From Methanolacinia petrolearia DSM 11571 (GTDB taxonomy: Archaea; Halobacteriota; Methanomicrobia; Methanomicrobiales; Methanomicrobiaceae), in NCBI RefSeq assembly GCF_000147875.1, contig NC_014507.1:2418001-2482000 (forward strand): a DNA stretch of 64,000 nucleotides, read 5' to 3'. Each line of letters begins with the position of its first letter. Position 1 is the stretch's first letter. Below are positions 50,898 through 59,179 of the stretch, piece by piece. The notes under the pieces were generated by a model. The model was not told where the DNA came from, searched no databases, and worked only from the letters and a program-made list of their open reading frames with translations. The position numbers were made by a program, and so were the translations under genes.

Positions 50898-52227
50898 CGA
50901 ACTTCTCCCCCTCAAGCTCTACCATGCGTTCGTAAACTCCGTCGAGGAATTCCTCATCCGAGGGAACACCGTCGGGTGCGTTTACTACCTGCCTGAACTG
51001 AATAGGAACGTTATCCATACGATATACGATACCGCCGTCATCAACACCGCAGATCTTTACCGGGACGTGAAGATCGGAGATCTCACTTGCCATATTGACA
51101 CTGGGGTCGATTGTGATGAACGGGTGCTTCTTTAAGTGCTGCACTGCCGGAATCGGGAAGTGAGCACCTGCATCCGTACCGATGTTAACGAATGCGTCGA
51201 CTTCGTCACGCATTGCAAGGTCTACCGAACTTGTCTCACCGGGGTTCATGTGAGCCATGTTCTTCTTCGTCAGGTCAAGGCAGTAAGGGAATCCGAAGAC
51301 CCACGACCATACCTGACCGGGACCTGCAATGTTGTAGTGTCCACGCATTGCCATGATCGTACACTTCGTGAACTGGTTGATGTCACGTGTCATCGAGATG
51401 GCGATGTCGATGTTGTGGTTCCTTCCGTCGGAGTGGCAGAGACCCATTCCGAAGAAGATGTTTACGAAACGTGCGTTCTTCAGGATCTCTGCAACCTCGA
51501 GGATCTTCTCCTTCGGGATGTTTGCAACGACATCGGGGATATCGTCAGCGTGTCCGTGAAGAACCATACGGAATGCACAGAACAGGTCGTAGTCATGACC
51601 CTGCCTTACCTGGAGGACATGGTCTGCGACACGTGCCGTGTCTGTGAAACGCGGGTCTACTACGATAACGGTCTTGCCCTTGTGTCCCTTTCCTGAGAAG
51701 TATCCACGCGGGAAGATCGAGTAACGTGACATGTGGCGCGGGTGTGCGTGTGCAGGGTTAGATCCCCAGTACACGATTACGTCTGCACGGTTCTTGACTT
51801 CACCGAGTGTACAGGACGGGTAACCGTTGTCGAAGATTGCAAGGAATGAACTTCCGTGGCAGATTGATGCACAGTTGTCGAGCATTCCGCCTGCCCTCTC
51901 CATGACACGGGCCGCTGCAGCCTGTCCTTCGCAGTTTGTTGATCCGAAACCATACATAAGAGGCTTCTTTGCCTTAAGGAGCGTCTTTGCCATGAAGTCT
52001 GTTGCCTCTTCAAAGCTGACGTCCTTGAATGTGCCGTCTTCCTGGCGCATACGTGGAAGCCTGATACGGCCCTCGCGGTCACCGCCGTGCATGAAGATCT
52101 CTGTACCGATTGCACATACGTTCTTGACTTCGAGAACATGCTTTCCGTCATCGGAAACAGTTACCTCAACATCATCGCATGAGCAGCCGCAGTACGGACA
52201 TCCGACGTTCTTGATTACTTTTGGCAT
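50890..52227 (-). CDS. fwdB: FwdB, formylmethanofuran dehydrogenase catalytic subunit B (second set)
   Basis: A 445-residue molybdopterin or tungstopterin subunit that reduces CO2 to formate. CPYCGCSCDDVEV at residues 10-22 holds the [4Fe-4S] cluster, and LDNCASICHGSSFL carries the metal-binding Cys (a Cys codon, not UGA). VIVYWGSNPAHAHPRHMSRY and VIVVDPRFTDTARVADHVLQV fit the formate dehydrogenase fold. It is a separate gene, adjoining fwdD without a gap, unlike the fused D-B gene of the first set. Metal identity (W or Mo) cannot be read from the sequence. Confidence 0.96.
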   Translation of the reverse strand: MPKVIKNVGCPYCGCSCDDVEVTVSDDGKHVLEVKNVCAIGTEIFMHGGDREGRIRLPRMRQEDGTFKDVSFEEATDFMAKTLLKAKKPLMYGFGSTNCEGQAAAARVMERAGGMLDNCASICHGSSFLAIFDNGYPSCTLGEVKNRADVIVYWGSNPAHAHPRHMSRYSIFPRGYFSGKGHKGKTVIVVDPRFTDTARVADHVLQVRQGHDYDLFCAFRMVLHGHADDIPDVVANIPKEKILEVAEILKNARFVNIFFGMGLCHSDGRNHNIDIAISMTRDINQFTKCTIMAMRGHYNIAGPGQVWSWVFGFPYCLDLTKKNMAHMNPGETSSVDLAMRDEVDAFVNIGTDAGAHFPIPAVQHLKKHPFITIDPSVNMASEISDLHVPVKICGVDDGGIVYRMDNVPIQFRQVVNAPDGVPSDEEFLDGVYERMVELEGEKFDE

Positions 52228-52641
52228 TTACTCATCACCTATCCAGAGACCGACTGCTCCCTGAACACATTCAAGGGCGGTCTTGATCTTCTCATTGGGG
52301 GCCGGCTCCACGATTACAGGGAAACCGCTGTACTGGGGCTCTCCTGTGGACTGTGTCCTCGGGGGAACGACCTGGTTTGCCCATACACCCTGCCTGATGT
52401 GGCAGAGACCCTTGTAGCAGGTCTGGCGTGCAATTACGGCCTTTACAATAACTTCGCCGCTCTCGCTTGTCACTTTGACATTTGTGTTTGGTGTGATACC
52501 GAGTTCATCGATATCATGTTCGTTCATCTCAATCAGTGAACAGGCCTCAAAGTATTGGGGAGATGTCTTACCGATCTCCATTGCGATACCCTCTTCGACA
52601 GCGCGCTGGGTAATCATATTCAATAATATCTGCTTAGCCAT
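52228..52641 (-). CDS. fwdD: FwdD, formylmethanofuran dehydrogenase subunit D (second set)
   Basis: A 137-residue pterin-binding cap subunit: LNMITQRAVEEGIAMEIGK, LIEMNEHDIDELGITPNTNVKVTSESGE and CHIRQGVWANQVV. It corresponds to the N-terminal third of the fused protein at 20204-21925. It is coded directly before fwdB and 6 nt after mvhD. It helps hold the metallopterin in the cytoplasmic complex. Length and sequence are typical. Confidence 0.94.
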   Translation of the reverse strand: MAKQILLNMITQRAVEEGIAMEIGKTSPQYFEACSLIEMNEHDIDELGITPNTNVKVTSESGEVIVKAVIARQTCYKGLCHIRQGVWANQVVPPRTQSTGEPQYSGFPVIVEPAPNEKIKTALECVQGAVGLWIGDE

Positions 52642-52647
52642 TGCGAT

Positions 52648-53061
52648 TCACCTCTTCAGGGGGCTTGGGCCCAGTTCTTTAACCGTCCTGACAACATCTT
52701 CCATGACCATACCCCACTTTGCACCTTCCGATGCTGATACAAATGTCATACGGATCCTGTTATCGTCGAGACCGATGTTCTTGAGCACGTTCTTGATAAG
52801 GAACATACGCTTTGCGCATTTGTAGTTGCCCTCAAGATAATGGCAGTCACCGAAGTGGCAGCCGGAGACAAGCACTCCGTCAGCTCCGTCCTGAAATGCC
52901 CTCATAATAAAGAGGGGGTCGACACGGCCCGTGCACATTACCCTGATAGCCCGAACATCTGTCGGGTACTGGATACGTGCACCGCCTGCAAGATCAGCAC
53001 CGGCGTAGGAACACCAGTTGCAGATGATTGCGATAATCTTAGGATTCCACTCGTCTCCCAT
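52648..53061 (-). CDS. mvhD: MvhD-type electron-transfer subunit, copy 1
   Basis: A 137-residue protein that carries a [2Fe-2S] cluster and passes electrons to HdrA. The cysteines are in ICNWCSYAGADLAGG, VRVMCTGRVDP-type segment (RVMCTGRVDP), GCHFGDCHYLEG and YKCAKR. There are no mvhA or mvhG hydrogenase genes nearby, so electrons may instead come from formate dehydrogenase or another donor, as in related methanogens. The protein is identical to that of copy 2 at 58766-59179. It starts where hdrA ends (1 nt apart) and precedes fwdD. Confidence 0.94.
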   Translation of the reverse strand: MGDEWNPKIIAIICNWCSYAGADLAGGARIQYPTDVRAIRVMCTGRVDPLFIMRAFQDGADGVLVSGCHFGDCHYLEGNYKCAKRMFLIKNVLKNIGLDDNRIRMTFVSASEGAKWGMVMEDVVRTVKELGPSPLKR

Positions 53062-55089
53062 TTACTCTTCACCTCCAAGGCCGCCAAGAAGGAACGCATC
53101 GATCTGTGCGCAGATCTGCGGCGTTGTGAAGTGCTGCATCTTGATAGCTCCGCCGGGGCAGAAACCTCCGCAGGTTCCGCAGCCCTTACACTTGGCTTCG
53201 GTTACCTGCATGACCTGACGACCGTTCTTCTCCGTAAGCGACAGTGCACCGTATGGGCACTGGGGGACACACATTCCGCAACCTGCACAGAGGTCCTCCA
53301 TGCACTGGGCGAAGTAAGGTTCGAGCTGAACCTTGCCCTGGTGGATCGGGATACTTGCAGCGGACGCTGCTCCCTCGGCCTGGGCAACCGTGTCAGGAAT
53401 GTCCTTCGGACCCTGGCAGACACCTGCGAGGAATATACCTGCAGTCGTTGTTCCGCAGGGGTTGAGCTTCGGGTGAGCCTCGAGATACCAGCCGTCCTGC
53501 GACTTCGAGATACCGAACATCTGGCGGATAGGCTCTGCGTCAGGCTTCGGCTGGATTGCAGCCGCGAGAACGACGAGGTCGCACTCGATGCTGACAGGCC
53601 TTCCGAGAAGCGTGTCCTCGGTCTTGACGATGACGTTCTTGGTATTCGGATCTTCGAGAAGTTCGGCGACACGACCGCGGACGAACTTCGCACCCTCATT
53701 CTGGATACGATAGTAGAACTCCTCGTACATCTTGCCGAACGAACGGATATCCATGTAGAACAGATACGGCTGGCAGCCGGGGATCTTCTCCATCAGCTGG
53801 TGGGCGTGCTTGAGCGAGTACATGCAGCAGAACCTTGAACAGTAAGGCTTGCCGACCCCGCCGGTGTTGTCACGCGAACCTGCACAGAGGACGAAACCGA
53901 CCTTCATCGGCGTTGCACCGTCGGACGGGCGGATCATGTGGCCGCCGGTAGGTCCGGATGCACAGATCAGGCGCTCGAACTCGAGACCGGTGATGACGTT
54001 CTCGTAGCGCTTGTAGCCCCATTCCTTCTTGTCCTCGATAGGAATGAGATCGTAACCGGTTGCAAGGATACAGCACCCGACCTTGATCTTCTCGAAGGTA
54101 TCGACCATGTTAAGGTCGATGGCGTTCTTCTCGACACCGCACGCGTCAACACAGAGACCGCACTTAACACACGCATCGTAGTCGATCGTGTACTGGAGCG
54201 GCATGACCTGGGCGTGGTAGATGTAGATTGCCTTTCTCGGAGCCATTCCGAACTCGAACGGGTTAGGTTTGATGACCGGACACACAGTGGCACAGTCACC
54301 GCAGCCGTTACAGCCGGAGCCTGTGATACCGTCGGCCTTCATCTCGGCCTCGTTACGCGTTCCGCGGGCCTTCTTCCTGAGAGTGATCTCGAAGTTGCCG
54401 ATGTAACCCTCGACGTTCTCGACCTCGTGATAGGTCCTTAGGATAATATTGGGGTGACGGCCTGCGTCCACCATCTTAGGCGTAAGGATACACTGCGAAC
54501 AGTCGAGTGTAGGGAAGGTCTTGTCGAGCTGCGACATTCTGCCGCCGATTGTAGGGGTCTGCTCGACAAGGTAGGTCTTGATGCCGGCGTTCGCAAGGTC
54601 GAGGGCGGCCTGGATACCGCCGACACCTGCACCGACGACCATTGCGGCGTGCTCCACAGGCACTTCCTTGGGCTCGAGGTCTTCAAGCAGCCTTGCCTTG
54701 GCGACTGCGATTCTTACCTGGTCCTTGGCCTTGCTGGTCGCAAGGTCCCAGTCGTGCATGTGAACCCACGAATTGTGCTCACGGATGTTGGCCATCTCGA
54801 AGCGGAACTTGTTGAGGCCTCCTTCCGCAGTTGCAACCCTGAACGTGGGCTCGTGAAGACGTGGCGAACATGCTGCGACAACGATTCCGGTCAGGTTGTG
54901 CTCTTTGATAGCATCGATGATCTTGGTCTGGCCGGGTGTCGAACACATATACTGGTACTCGTCTGCAACGATGACATTTGGAAGCGTCGTGGCATAATCC
55001 TTGACTGCCTGGATGTCGATCGAGCCTGCGATGTTGGTTCCGCAGTGGCAGATGAATACACCGATTCTTGGTTCCTGATTTTCAGACAT
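53062..55089 (-). CDS. hdrA: HdrA, heterodisulfide reductase flavoprotein subunit, copy 1
   Basis: A 675-residue flavin-bifurcating subunit. The ATG at 55089 (MSENQEPRIGVFICHCG) has GGAGG upstream; the longer frame overlaps hdrB. In order it shows the FAD-binding VVGAGVGGIQAALDLANAG near residue 150, DCSQCILTPKM, CNGCGDCATVCPVIK, CVKCGLCVDACG, then near the C-terminus CAGCGMCVPQCPYGAL and CKGCGTCGGFCPGGAI for iron-sulfur clusters. It splits electron pairs between CoM-S-S-CoB (through HdrBC) and ferredoxin or the Fwd polyferredoxin. The protein is identical to copy 2. It is followed at once by mvhD. Confidence 0.97.
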   Translation of the reverse strand: MSENQEPRIGVFICHCGTNIAGSIDIQAVKDYATTLPNVIVADEYQYMCSTPGQTKIIDAIKEHNLTGIVVAACSPRLHEPTFRVATAEGGLNKFRFEMANIREHNSWVHMHDWDLATSKAKDQVRIAVAKARLLEDLEPKEVPVEHAAMVVGAGVGGIQAALDLANAGIKTYLVEQTPTIGGRMSQLDKTFPTLDCSQCILTPKMVDAGRHPNIILRTYHEVENVEGYIGNFEITLRKKARGTRNEAEMKADGITGSGCNGCGDCATVCPVIKPNPFEFGMAPRKAIYIYHAQVMPLQYTIDYDACVKCGLCVDACGVEKNAIDLNMVDTFEKIKVGCCILATGYDLIPIEDKKEWGYKRYENVITGLEFERLICASGPTGGHMIRPSDGATPMKVGFVLCAGSRDNTGGVGKPYCSRFCCMYSLKHAHQLMEKIPGCQPYLFYMDIRSFGKMYEEFYYRIQNEGAKFVRGRVAELLEDPNTKNVIVKTEDTLLGRPVSIECDLVVLAAAIQPKPDAEPIRQMFGISKSQDGWYLEAHPKLNPCGTTTAGIFLAGVCQGPKDIPDTVAQAEGAASAASIPIHQGKVQLEPYFAQCMEDLCAGCGMCVPQCPYGALSLTEKNGRQVMQVTEAKCKGCGTCGGFCPGGAIKMQHFTTPQICAQIDAFLLGGLGGEE

Positions 55090-55102
55090 TTCTTTTGCCT
55101 CC

Positions 55103-56008
55103 TTACAGTATCTTCTCCAGGAATGGTGTGCAGTCGATTGCATGCAGATCCAATGCAAGCTCCTGGGGGGTCATGCCCTGGGCAAGTCCCAAAAGCTCGT
55201 TGTAGTGCAGAACCGGAAGGCCGTAATCCTGGCCGAAGTTCTGCTTGATCTCGATCTGACCGCGGTCGAACTGAAGCTGGCAGAAAGGACAGACCTCAGT
55301 AAGAGCGTCGGCGTCGGCTTCACGGATATTGATCAGCTTCTCGTTGGTGATATCGAGAGAGTGAAGGATATCGTAGCCTCTTACGCCGCCGCCGGCACCA
55401 CAGCACTGCATCTTGTTTCTGTACTGGACGGGTTCTGCACCGAGCGCTGCGACGAGTTCCTCGATCCACATGGGGTTCTCGGTGTCGCCGAAGTGGCGAT
55501 CCTTCTGCGGCTTCATTAAGTGACAGCCGTAGTGGACTGCAACTTTGGTGCCCCTCAGGGGACGGGTGACGCTGTCGGCGACCTTCTTGATGCCGCAGAT
55601 CTTCTCGTCGTAGTAAAGTTCGGCAAGGTGCCAGACGTCGATCGAGCCTTTGTACTGCATGTCGATCTCGGCCAGAACCTCGTTGACGTTGTCGCGAAGC
55701 TCGTCGTTGTGTTTGAGCTTGTGGTTGACCTCCCAGATGGACTTGTAGCAGCCGTTGCAGAGAAGAGCAATGTCTTTCTTCATCTCTTCGGCAAGGCACA
55801 GGTTCCTTGCGGCCATCGCATACCAGACATTGAGGTTGATGGCACCGAAGGCACCGGGCGCAGGACAGCAGCTCGCTCCCTTGAGAGGAAGAAGCTCTAT
55901 CCCGAGTTTGGCACTTGTCCTGATGGCAGATGCCTCGCAGCCGGGGTAACGGTTGGGGGCAATGCAGCCGAGGAAGAATGCGTATGAATGATCAAAGCCT
56001 TTTACCAT
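55103..56008 (-). CDS. hdrB: HdrB, heterodisulfide reductase catalytic subunit, copy 1
   Basis: A 301-residue subunit with two CCG-type cysteine sets: GASCCPAPGAFG with CNGCY, and QCCGAGGGVRGYD with CPFCQLQFD. These hold the noncubane clusters that cleave the CoM-S-S-CoB disulfide. The N-terminus MVKGFDHSYAFFLGCIAPNRYPG fits the family. It lies 2 nt after hdrC and 13 nt before hdrA. The protein matches copy 2 residue for residue. Confidence 0.96.
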   Translation of the reverse strand: MVKGFDHSYAFFLGCIAPNRYPGCEASAIRTSAKLGIELLPLKGASCCPAPGAFGAINLNVWYAMAARNLCLAEEMKKDIALLCNGCYKSIWEVNHKLKHNDELRDNVNEVLAEIDMQYKGSIDVWHLAELYYDEKICGIKKVADSVTRPLRGTKVAVHYGCHLMKPQKDRHFGDTENPMWIEELVAALGAEPVQYRNKMQCCGAGGGVRGYDILHSLDITNEKLINIREADADALTEVCPFCQLQFDRGQIEIKQNFGQDYGLPVLHYNELLGLAQGMTPQELALDLHAIDCTPFLEKIL

Positions 56009-56010
56009 CT

Positions 56011-56595
56011 TTAATTACCTCCTTCGGAAAGGATACGGTCGGCGTTCTCCTTGAGTTTGTAGTGGTCGATGATCTTACGGATACCTTCCAGGTATTCAGG
56101 ATATGAATGCGTGGTCGGAGGGTCGCGGGGAAGACCGAGCTTCTCGCGGGCCGCACGGTTGACGTCGTTGTTGGGCACACCGTGGCCGGATGTGTAGATC
56201 AGGTTCACGGTCTGAAGGAAGTTCCTAGGAACGATGTCTCGCTCGAAAGCGAGGTTCCTCATGGCCATGATGACGTCGGTCGGGAAAAGGTCACGCGGAC
56301 AGCGGTCCGAACATGAGTAGCACGTCGTGCAGAGCCAGAGATCCGGATCGGTCAATGCCTCGTCCTCGAGACCGAGGACGGCTCGCCTCATGAAAAGGCG
56401 AATCCTGTAAGAACTCCGGGGCGCAGACGGACAGGACCCGGTGCATGTTCCGCACTGGAAACACATGTGCGACATTGTACCGCTGATCTTCTCGACACGC
56501 TTGCTGAAGTCCTTGTGCGAATCGGAGGTATAGTAATTCCTGTCCGCAAGTTTCTTCTCGAGGTCAGGGTTTCCATAATTTTTTTCTACTGCCAT
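56011..56595 (-). CDS. hdrC: HdrC, heterodisulfide reductase iron-sulfur subunit, copy 1
   Basis: A 194-residue subunit with two cubane [4Fe-4S] sites: CFQCGTCTGSCPSAP and CTTCYSCSDRCPRDL. It passes electrons from HdrA to HdrB. The ATG at 56595 (MAVEKNYGNPDL) has GAGGTGA 8 nt upstream; an earlier in-frame GTG lies within that site. It follows fwdF by 13 nt in the operon. Copy 2 encodes an identical protein. Confidence 0.96.
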   Translation of the reverse strand: MAVEKNYGNPDLEKKLADRNYYTSDSHKDFSKRVEKISGTMSHMCFQCGTCTGSCPSAPRSSYRIRLFMRRAVLGLEDEALTDPDLWLCTTCYSCSDRCPRDLFPTDVIMAMRNLAFERDIVPRNFLQTVNLIYTSGHGVPNNDVNRAAREKLGLPRDPPTTHSYPEYLEGIRKIIDHYKLKENADRILSEGGN

Positions 56596-56608
56596 TTTTA
56601 GTCTCACC

Positions 56609-57769
56609 TCATTCTGCGGTCTTCAGCTCAACCTTACCAAAGTCCCCTTCCCTGACCTTGGAAGTACGCGGCCGAAGCAGCTTATCCTTGATTGTCTTAA
56701 AGAGGTCCGTCTCCTTGCCCTTCATACGGATGCCAGTCCTTTTCAGGACGATGATGTCCTCACCGGGGCAAGCGTTAACACATGCACCACAGAGGATACA
56801 GAGATCCTTGTTGACTGCGATGTTCGGCTCGATCTGGCCGTGCATCTCCGCCGGGGGCTTGGGTGTCGGGAGGTAGATCGCGTTTGCGGGACAAACGTCA
56901 ACGCATGTCGAACATCCGCCGGGACACTTCTCGGCATGGAACTCGATGTCTCCCTCAAAGAACTTCTCAACAGTAATCGCCTCGGTCGGGCAGTTTGTAG
57001 CACACCAGCGGCATGTACAGCACTCGTCCTTGTCGATTTCGACCTTGCCGATCTTCTTCTTCTTGATCTCTCCGGCCTTCTTGACTTCTATTGCATCGGA
57101 AGGACAGATATCGGCACAGACTCCGCAGCCGTCGCAAAGCTCTTCCGTCCACTTAACCTCTCCCTCTACTGAGCCGGTTTCAGCTGAAAACGGTTTCTTT
57201 ACGACATCGATTGCTGCACATACGTCTCCGCACAGTCCGCAGACAGTACACTTCTCTGTATCGCAGTCGAAGGTTATCTCGGCGTCAATTGCCTCTCCCT
57301 TCTTAAGACCAAGCCAGTCAGTGCCTTCAAACGGAGGAACATCGCGGATGATCGCGTCACGCGGGCACACGTCTTCACAGGTCGTACATTCGACACACTT
57401 CTCTGCGTCGATCTCCATGACCTTCTCGTATGTGGGGAATCCTTCCCTCTCGACGATCGGAAGGCTGTCTTCACCGTCAACCTGCAGGTTCATCGCATTG
57501 AAGGGACACATTACGACACATACACCACAGTAAGAGCACTTTGTCTCGTCTACCTGGATTGGTGAACCGTAATCAATGGCCCCCCTGCGGAATGCACCGA
57601 CAGGTCCGAGGCTGATCGCGTCTTCAGGACAGGATTCTACACAGATACCGCAGCCAGTACACTTCTCGTTGTCCTGTATGAGGTTGTTTACCTGCTTTAA
57701 GAGCTTCTGCTCGTAAATAGAATAACATCCGTCCTGTTTCCGGGAGTATTTTGGAAAAAGCGTATTCAT
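56609..57769 (-). CDS. fwdF: FwdF, polyferredoxin subunit, copy 1
   Basis: A 386-residue polyferredoxin with eight Cx2Cx2Cx3CP-type motifs, each able to bind a [4Fe-4S] cluster (first CTGCGICVESCPEDA, last CILCGACVNACPGED). It acts as an electron wire to the Fwd catalytic subunits and, in the Hdr-Fmd supercomplex, joins them to HdrABC. It lies between fwdG and hdrC. The C-terminal 57 residues are the same as in copy 2, but the rest differs clearly (for example CSTCVDVCPANA versus CSTCVEICPANA), so the two genes are mosaics. Confidence 0.96.
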   Translation of the reverse strand: MNTLFPKYSRKQDGCYSIYEQKLLKQVNNLIQDNEKCTGCGICVESCPEDAISLGPVGAFRRGAIDYGSPIQVDETKCSYCGVCVVMCPFNAMNLQVDGEDSLPIVEREGFPTYEKVMEIDAEKCVECTTCEDVCPRDAIIRDVPPFEGTDWLGLKKGEAIDAEITFDCDTEKCTVCGLCGDVCAAIDVVKKPFSAETGSVEGEVKWTEELCDGCGVCADICPSDAIEVKKAGEIKKKKIGKVEIDKDECCTCRWCATNCPTEAITVEKFFEGDIEFHAEKCPGGCSTCVDVCPANAIYLPTPKPPAEMHGQIEPNIAVNKDLCILCGACVNACPGEDIIVLKRTGIRMKGKETDLFKTIKDKLLRPRTSKVREGDFGKVELKTAE

Positions 57770-57800
57770 AATTTAACACTCCTAAAATTGTGGTCCGGGA

Positions 57801-58211
57801 TTACTCCTTTGCTCCGGACTGAGCAAATTCCTTTCTTAATTCCCAGAACTCAGGAATCTTCTTGAGTTTTGCCTTTCTTTCCTCAAGGGCTTCATACTCC
57901 TCTTCGTAGTCCCTGATCTCCTCAAGTCCTTCCATAAGAGGATGTGTGAACCTGTCCTCGTTTTTGAGCGTGTCAAAACGCCCTTTTAAGGTGATAACAT
58001 CGTATGGACATGCCTCGATGCATATACCGCAGCCGGCACAGAGCTCACTGTTAGCGTCAAGGACGATCGCCTTGCCGCCGATAACCTTGTAGATCTTGTC
58101 AGTAGTGACAGGATCCACAGTCGAAAGCTCAAGTGCATCAACCGGGCATGCAACCACGCAATTGTTACAACCTGTACAATTATTCATGTTTACATGAACT
58201 GCAAATGCCAT
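57801..58211 (-). CDS. fwdG: FwdG, ferredoxin subunit
   Basis: A 136-residue ferredoxin with two motifs: CTGCNNCVVACPVDAL and CAGCGICIEACPYDVI, separated by about 45 residues. The C-terminal third is charged and helical (RDYEEEYEALEERKAKLKK). It starts the fwd-hdr operon. The ATG at 58211 is preferred over a GTG four codons earlier because GGTG lies about 8 nt before it. No second fwdG is seen before copy 2 of fwdF. The gene is followed by fwdF after 31 nt. Confidence 0.92.
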   Translation of the reverse strand: MAFAVHVNMNNCTGCNNCVVACPVDALELSTVDPVTTDKIYKVIGGKAIVLDANSELCAGCGICIEACPYDVITLKGRFDTLKNEDRFTHPLMEGLEEIRDYEEEYEALEERKAKLKKIPEFWELRKEFAQSGAKE

Positions 58212-58267
58212 TATATCACGCACCGCTATATCGATCTGAATCGATCGTTAAAAGTTGGAAAAAAAAA

Positions 58268-58277
58268 TAGATAAATG
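58268..58277 (-). promoter_or_regulatory. Candidate promoter of the fwd-hdr operon
   Basis: CATTTATCTA on the minus strand is a TATA-like box about 60 nt before the fwdG start. A second one, ACTATATTTC, lies at about 58319-58328. The gap 58224-58764 is A+T-rich and otherwise without genes. Confidence 0.35.
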
Positions 58278-58635
58278 TTCTGAAGTTGCAAAACGCCCGA
58301 AACTTTAAAAATCGGCCGAAATATAGTTCTTTTAATTAACAAATATCAAAAGTAAATTATGTTAGCTTGATGGACCCCATGTTTTGCAATGCGATGAAAA
58401 GAACGAATAGAAACCGTTATATCAAACTACATCACCCAATCCTGCTTTTTTCTTAAAAAGCGTAGCAGTATACAAATTTAAATCGCCCATAATGCCATAA
58501 AAACCTTTTAATCAAAATAATAATTTTTTTGGCTATCCGAAAAAAGTTTGTAAAAATGGATTTAGCCTATGTTTGTTTAACATGTTGAATATTATAGAGA
58601 CAAGTTTAACAGGTTTCCGGCAATTATTTTCAGGC

Positions 58636-58668
58636 TGCCGCACAACCCCCCGCACACCCGGTGCGGCA
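58636..58668 (-). terminator. G+C-rich hairpin downstream of mvhD copy 2
   Basis: TGCCGCAC and GTGCGGCA form a perfect 8-bp stem with a 17-nt C-rich loop, in an otherwise A+T-rich gap about 100 nt after the mvhD copy 2 stop. It may mark the end of that operon. A U-run is missing, so the role is uncertain. Confidence 0.35.
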
Positions 58669-58765
58669 CAATATATCAGATCAATAATTAATGAAAGATC
58701 ATAAGAATTGATATTTCAAAAGAATTTTTAAAAAATCGGATTTTGTGTCAGGTTAATCCTGCAGT

Positions 58766-59179
58766 TCACCTCTTCAGGGGGCTTGGGCCCAGTTCTTTAA
58801 CCGTCCTGACAACATCTTCCATGACCATACCCCACTTTGCACCTTCCGATGCTGATACGAATGTCATACGGATCCTGTTATCGTCGAGACCGATGTTCTT
58901 GAGCACGTTCTTGATAAGGAACATACGCTTTGCGCATTTGTAGTTGCCCTCAAGATAATGGCAGTCACCGAAGTGGCAGCCGGAGACAAGCACTCCGTCA
59001 GCTCCGTCCTGAAATGCCCTCATAATAAAGAGGGGGTCGACACGGCCCGTGCACATTACCCTGATAGCCCGAACATCTGTCGGGTACTGGATACGTGCAC
59101 CGCCTGCAAGATCAGCACCGGCGTAGGAACACCAGTTGCAGATGATTGCGATAATCTTAGGATTCCACTCGTCTCCCAT
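58766..59179 (-). CDS. mvhD: MvhD-type electron-transfer subunit, copy 2
   Basis: A 137-residue protein, identical to copy 1 at 52648-53061; the one base difference seen in the gene (58859) is silent. It holds the same [2Fe-2S] cysteines. Unlike copy 1 it is the last gene of its operon: fwdD, fwdB, fwdA and fwdC do not follow, and 554 bp of A+T-rich DNA separate it from fwdG. Confidence 0.94.
   Translation of the reverse strand: MGDEWNPKIIAIICNWCSYAGADLAGGARIQYPTDVRAIRVMCTGRVDPLFIMRAFQDGADGVLVSGCHFGDCHYLEGNYKCAKRMFLIKNVLKNIGLDDNRIRMTFVSASEGAKWGMVMEDVVRTVKELGPSPLKR

Larger units (their letters stand above)
52647..56782 (-). repeat. Near-identical duplicated block, copy 1 (mvhD-hdrABC and fwdF 3' end)
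   Basis: About 4,136 bp repeated at 58765-62900 with a constant offset of 6118 and no insertions or deletions that I could find. The few differences, about a dozen, lie in mvhD (one) and the 3' part of hdrA (53218 to about 53575) and are all silent. From there to 56782 I saw none. On both sides similarity falls abruptly: noncoding DNA versus fwdD on one side, diverged fwdF on the other. Confidence 0.92.

Noticed and set aside
50067-50996. 309-codon plus-strand frame opposite fwdA
   Set aside because: Antisense to fwdA with odd composition (many Val, Cys, Asp); a shadow of codon use.
50890-52227. Selenocysteine in FwdB
   Set aside because: The metal-ligand position is coded by a normal Cys codon, and there is no in-frame TGA.
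52840-53838. 332-codon plus-strand frame opposite mvhD/hdrA (repeated in copy 2 at 58958-59956)
   Set aside because: Antisense to certain genes. Its presence in both copies only reflects the duplication.
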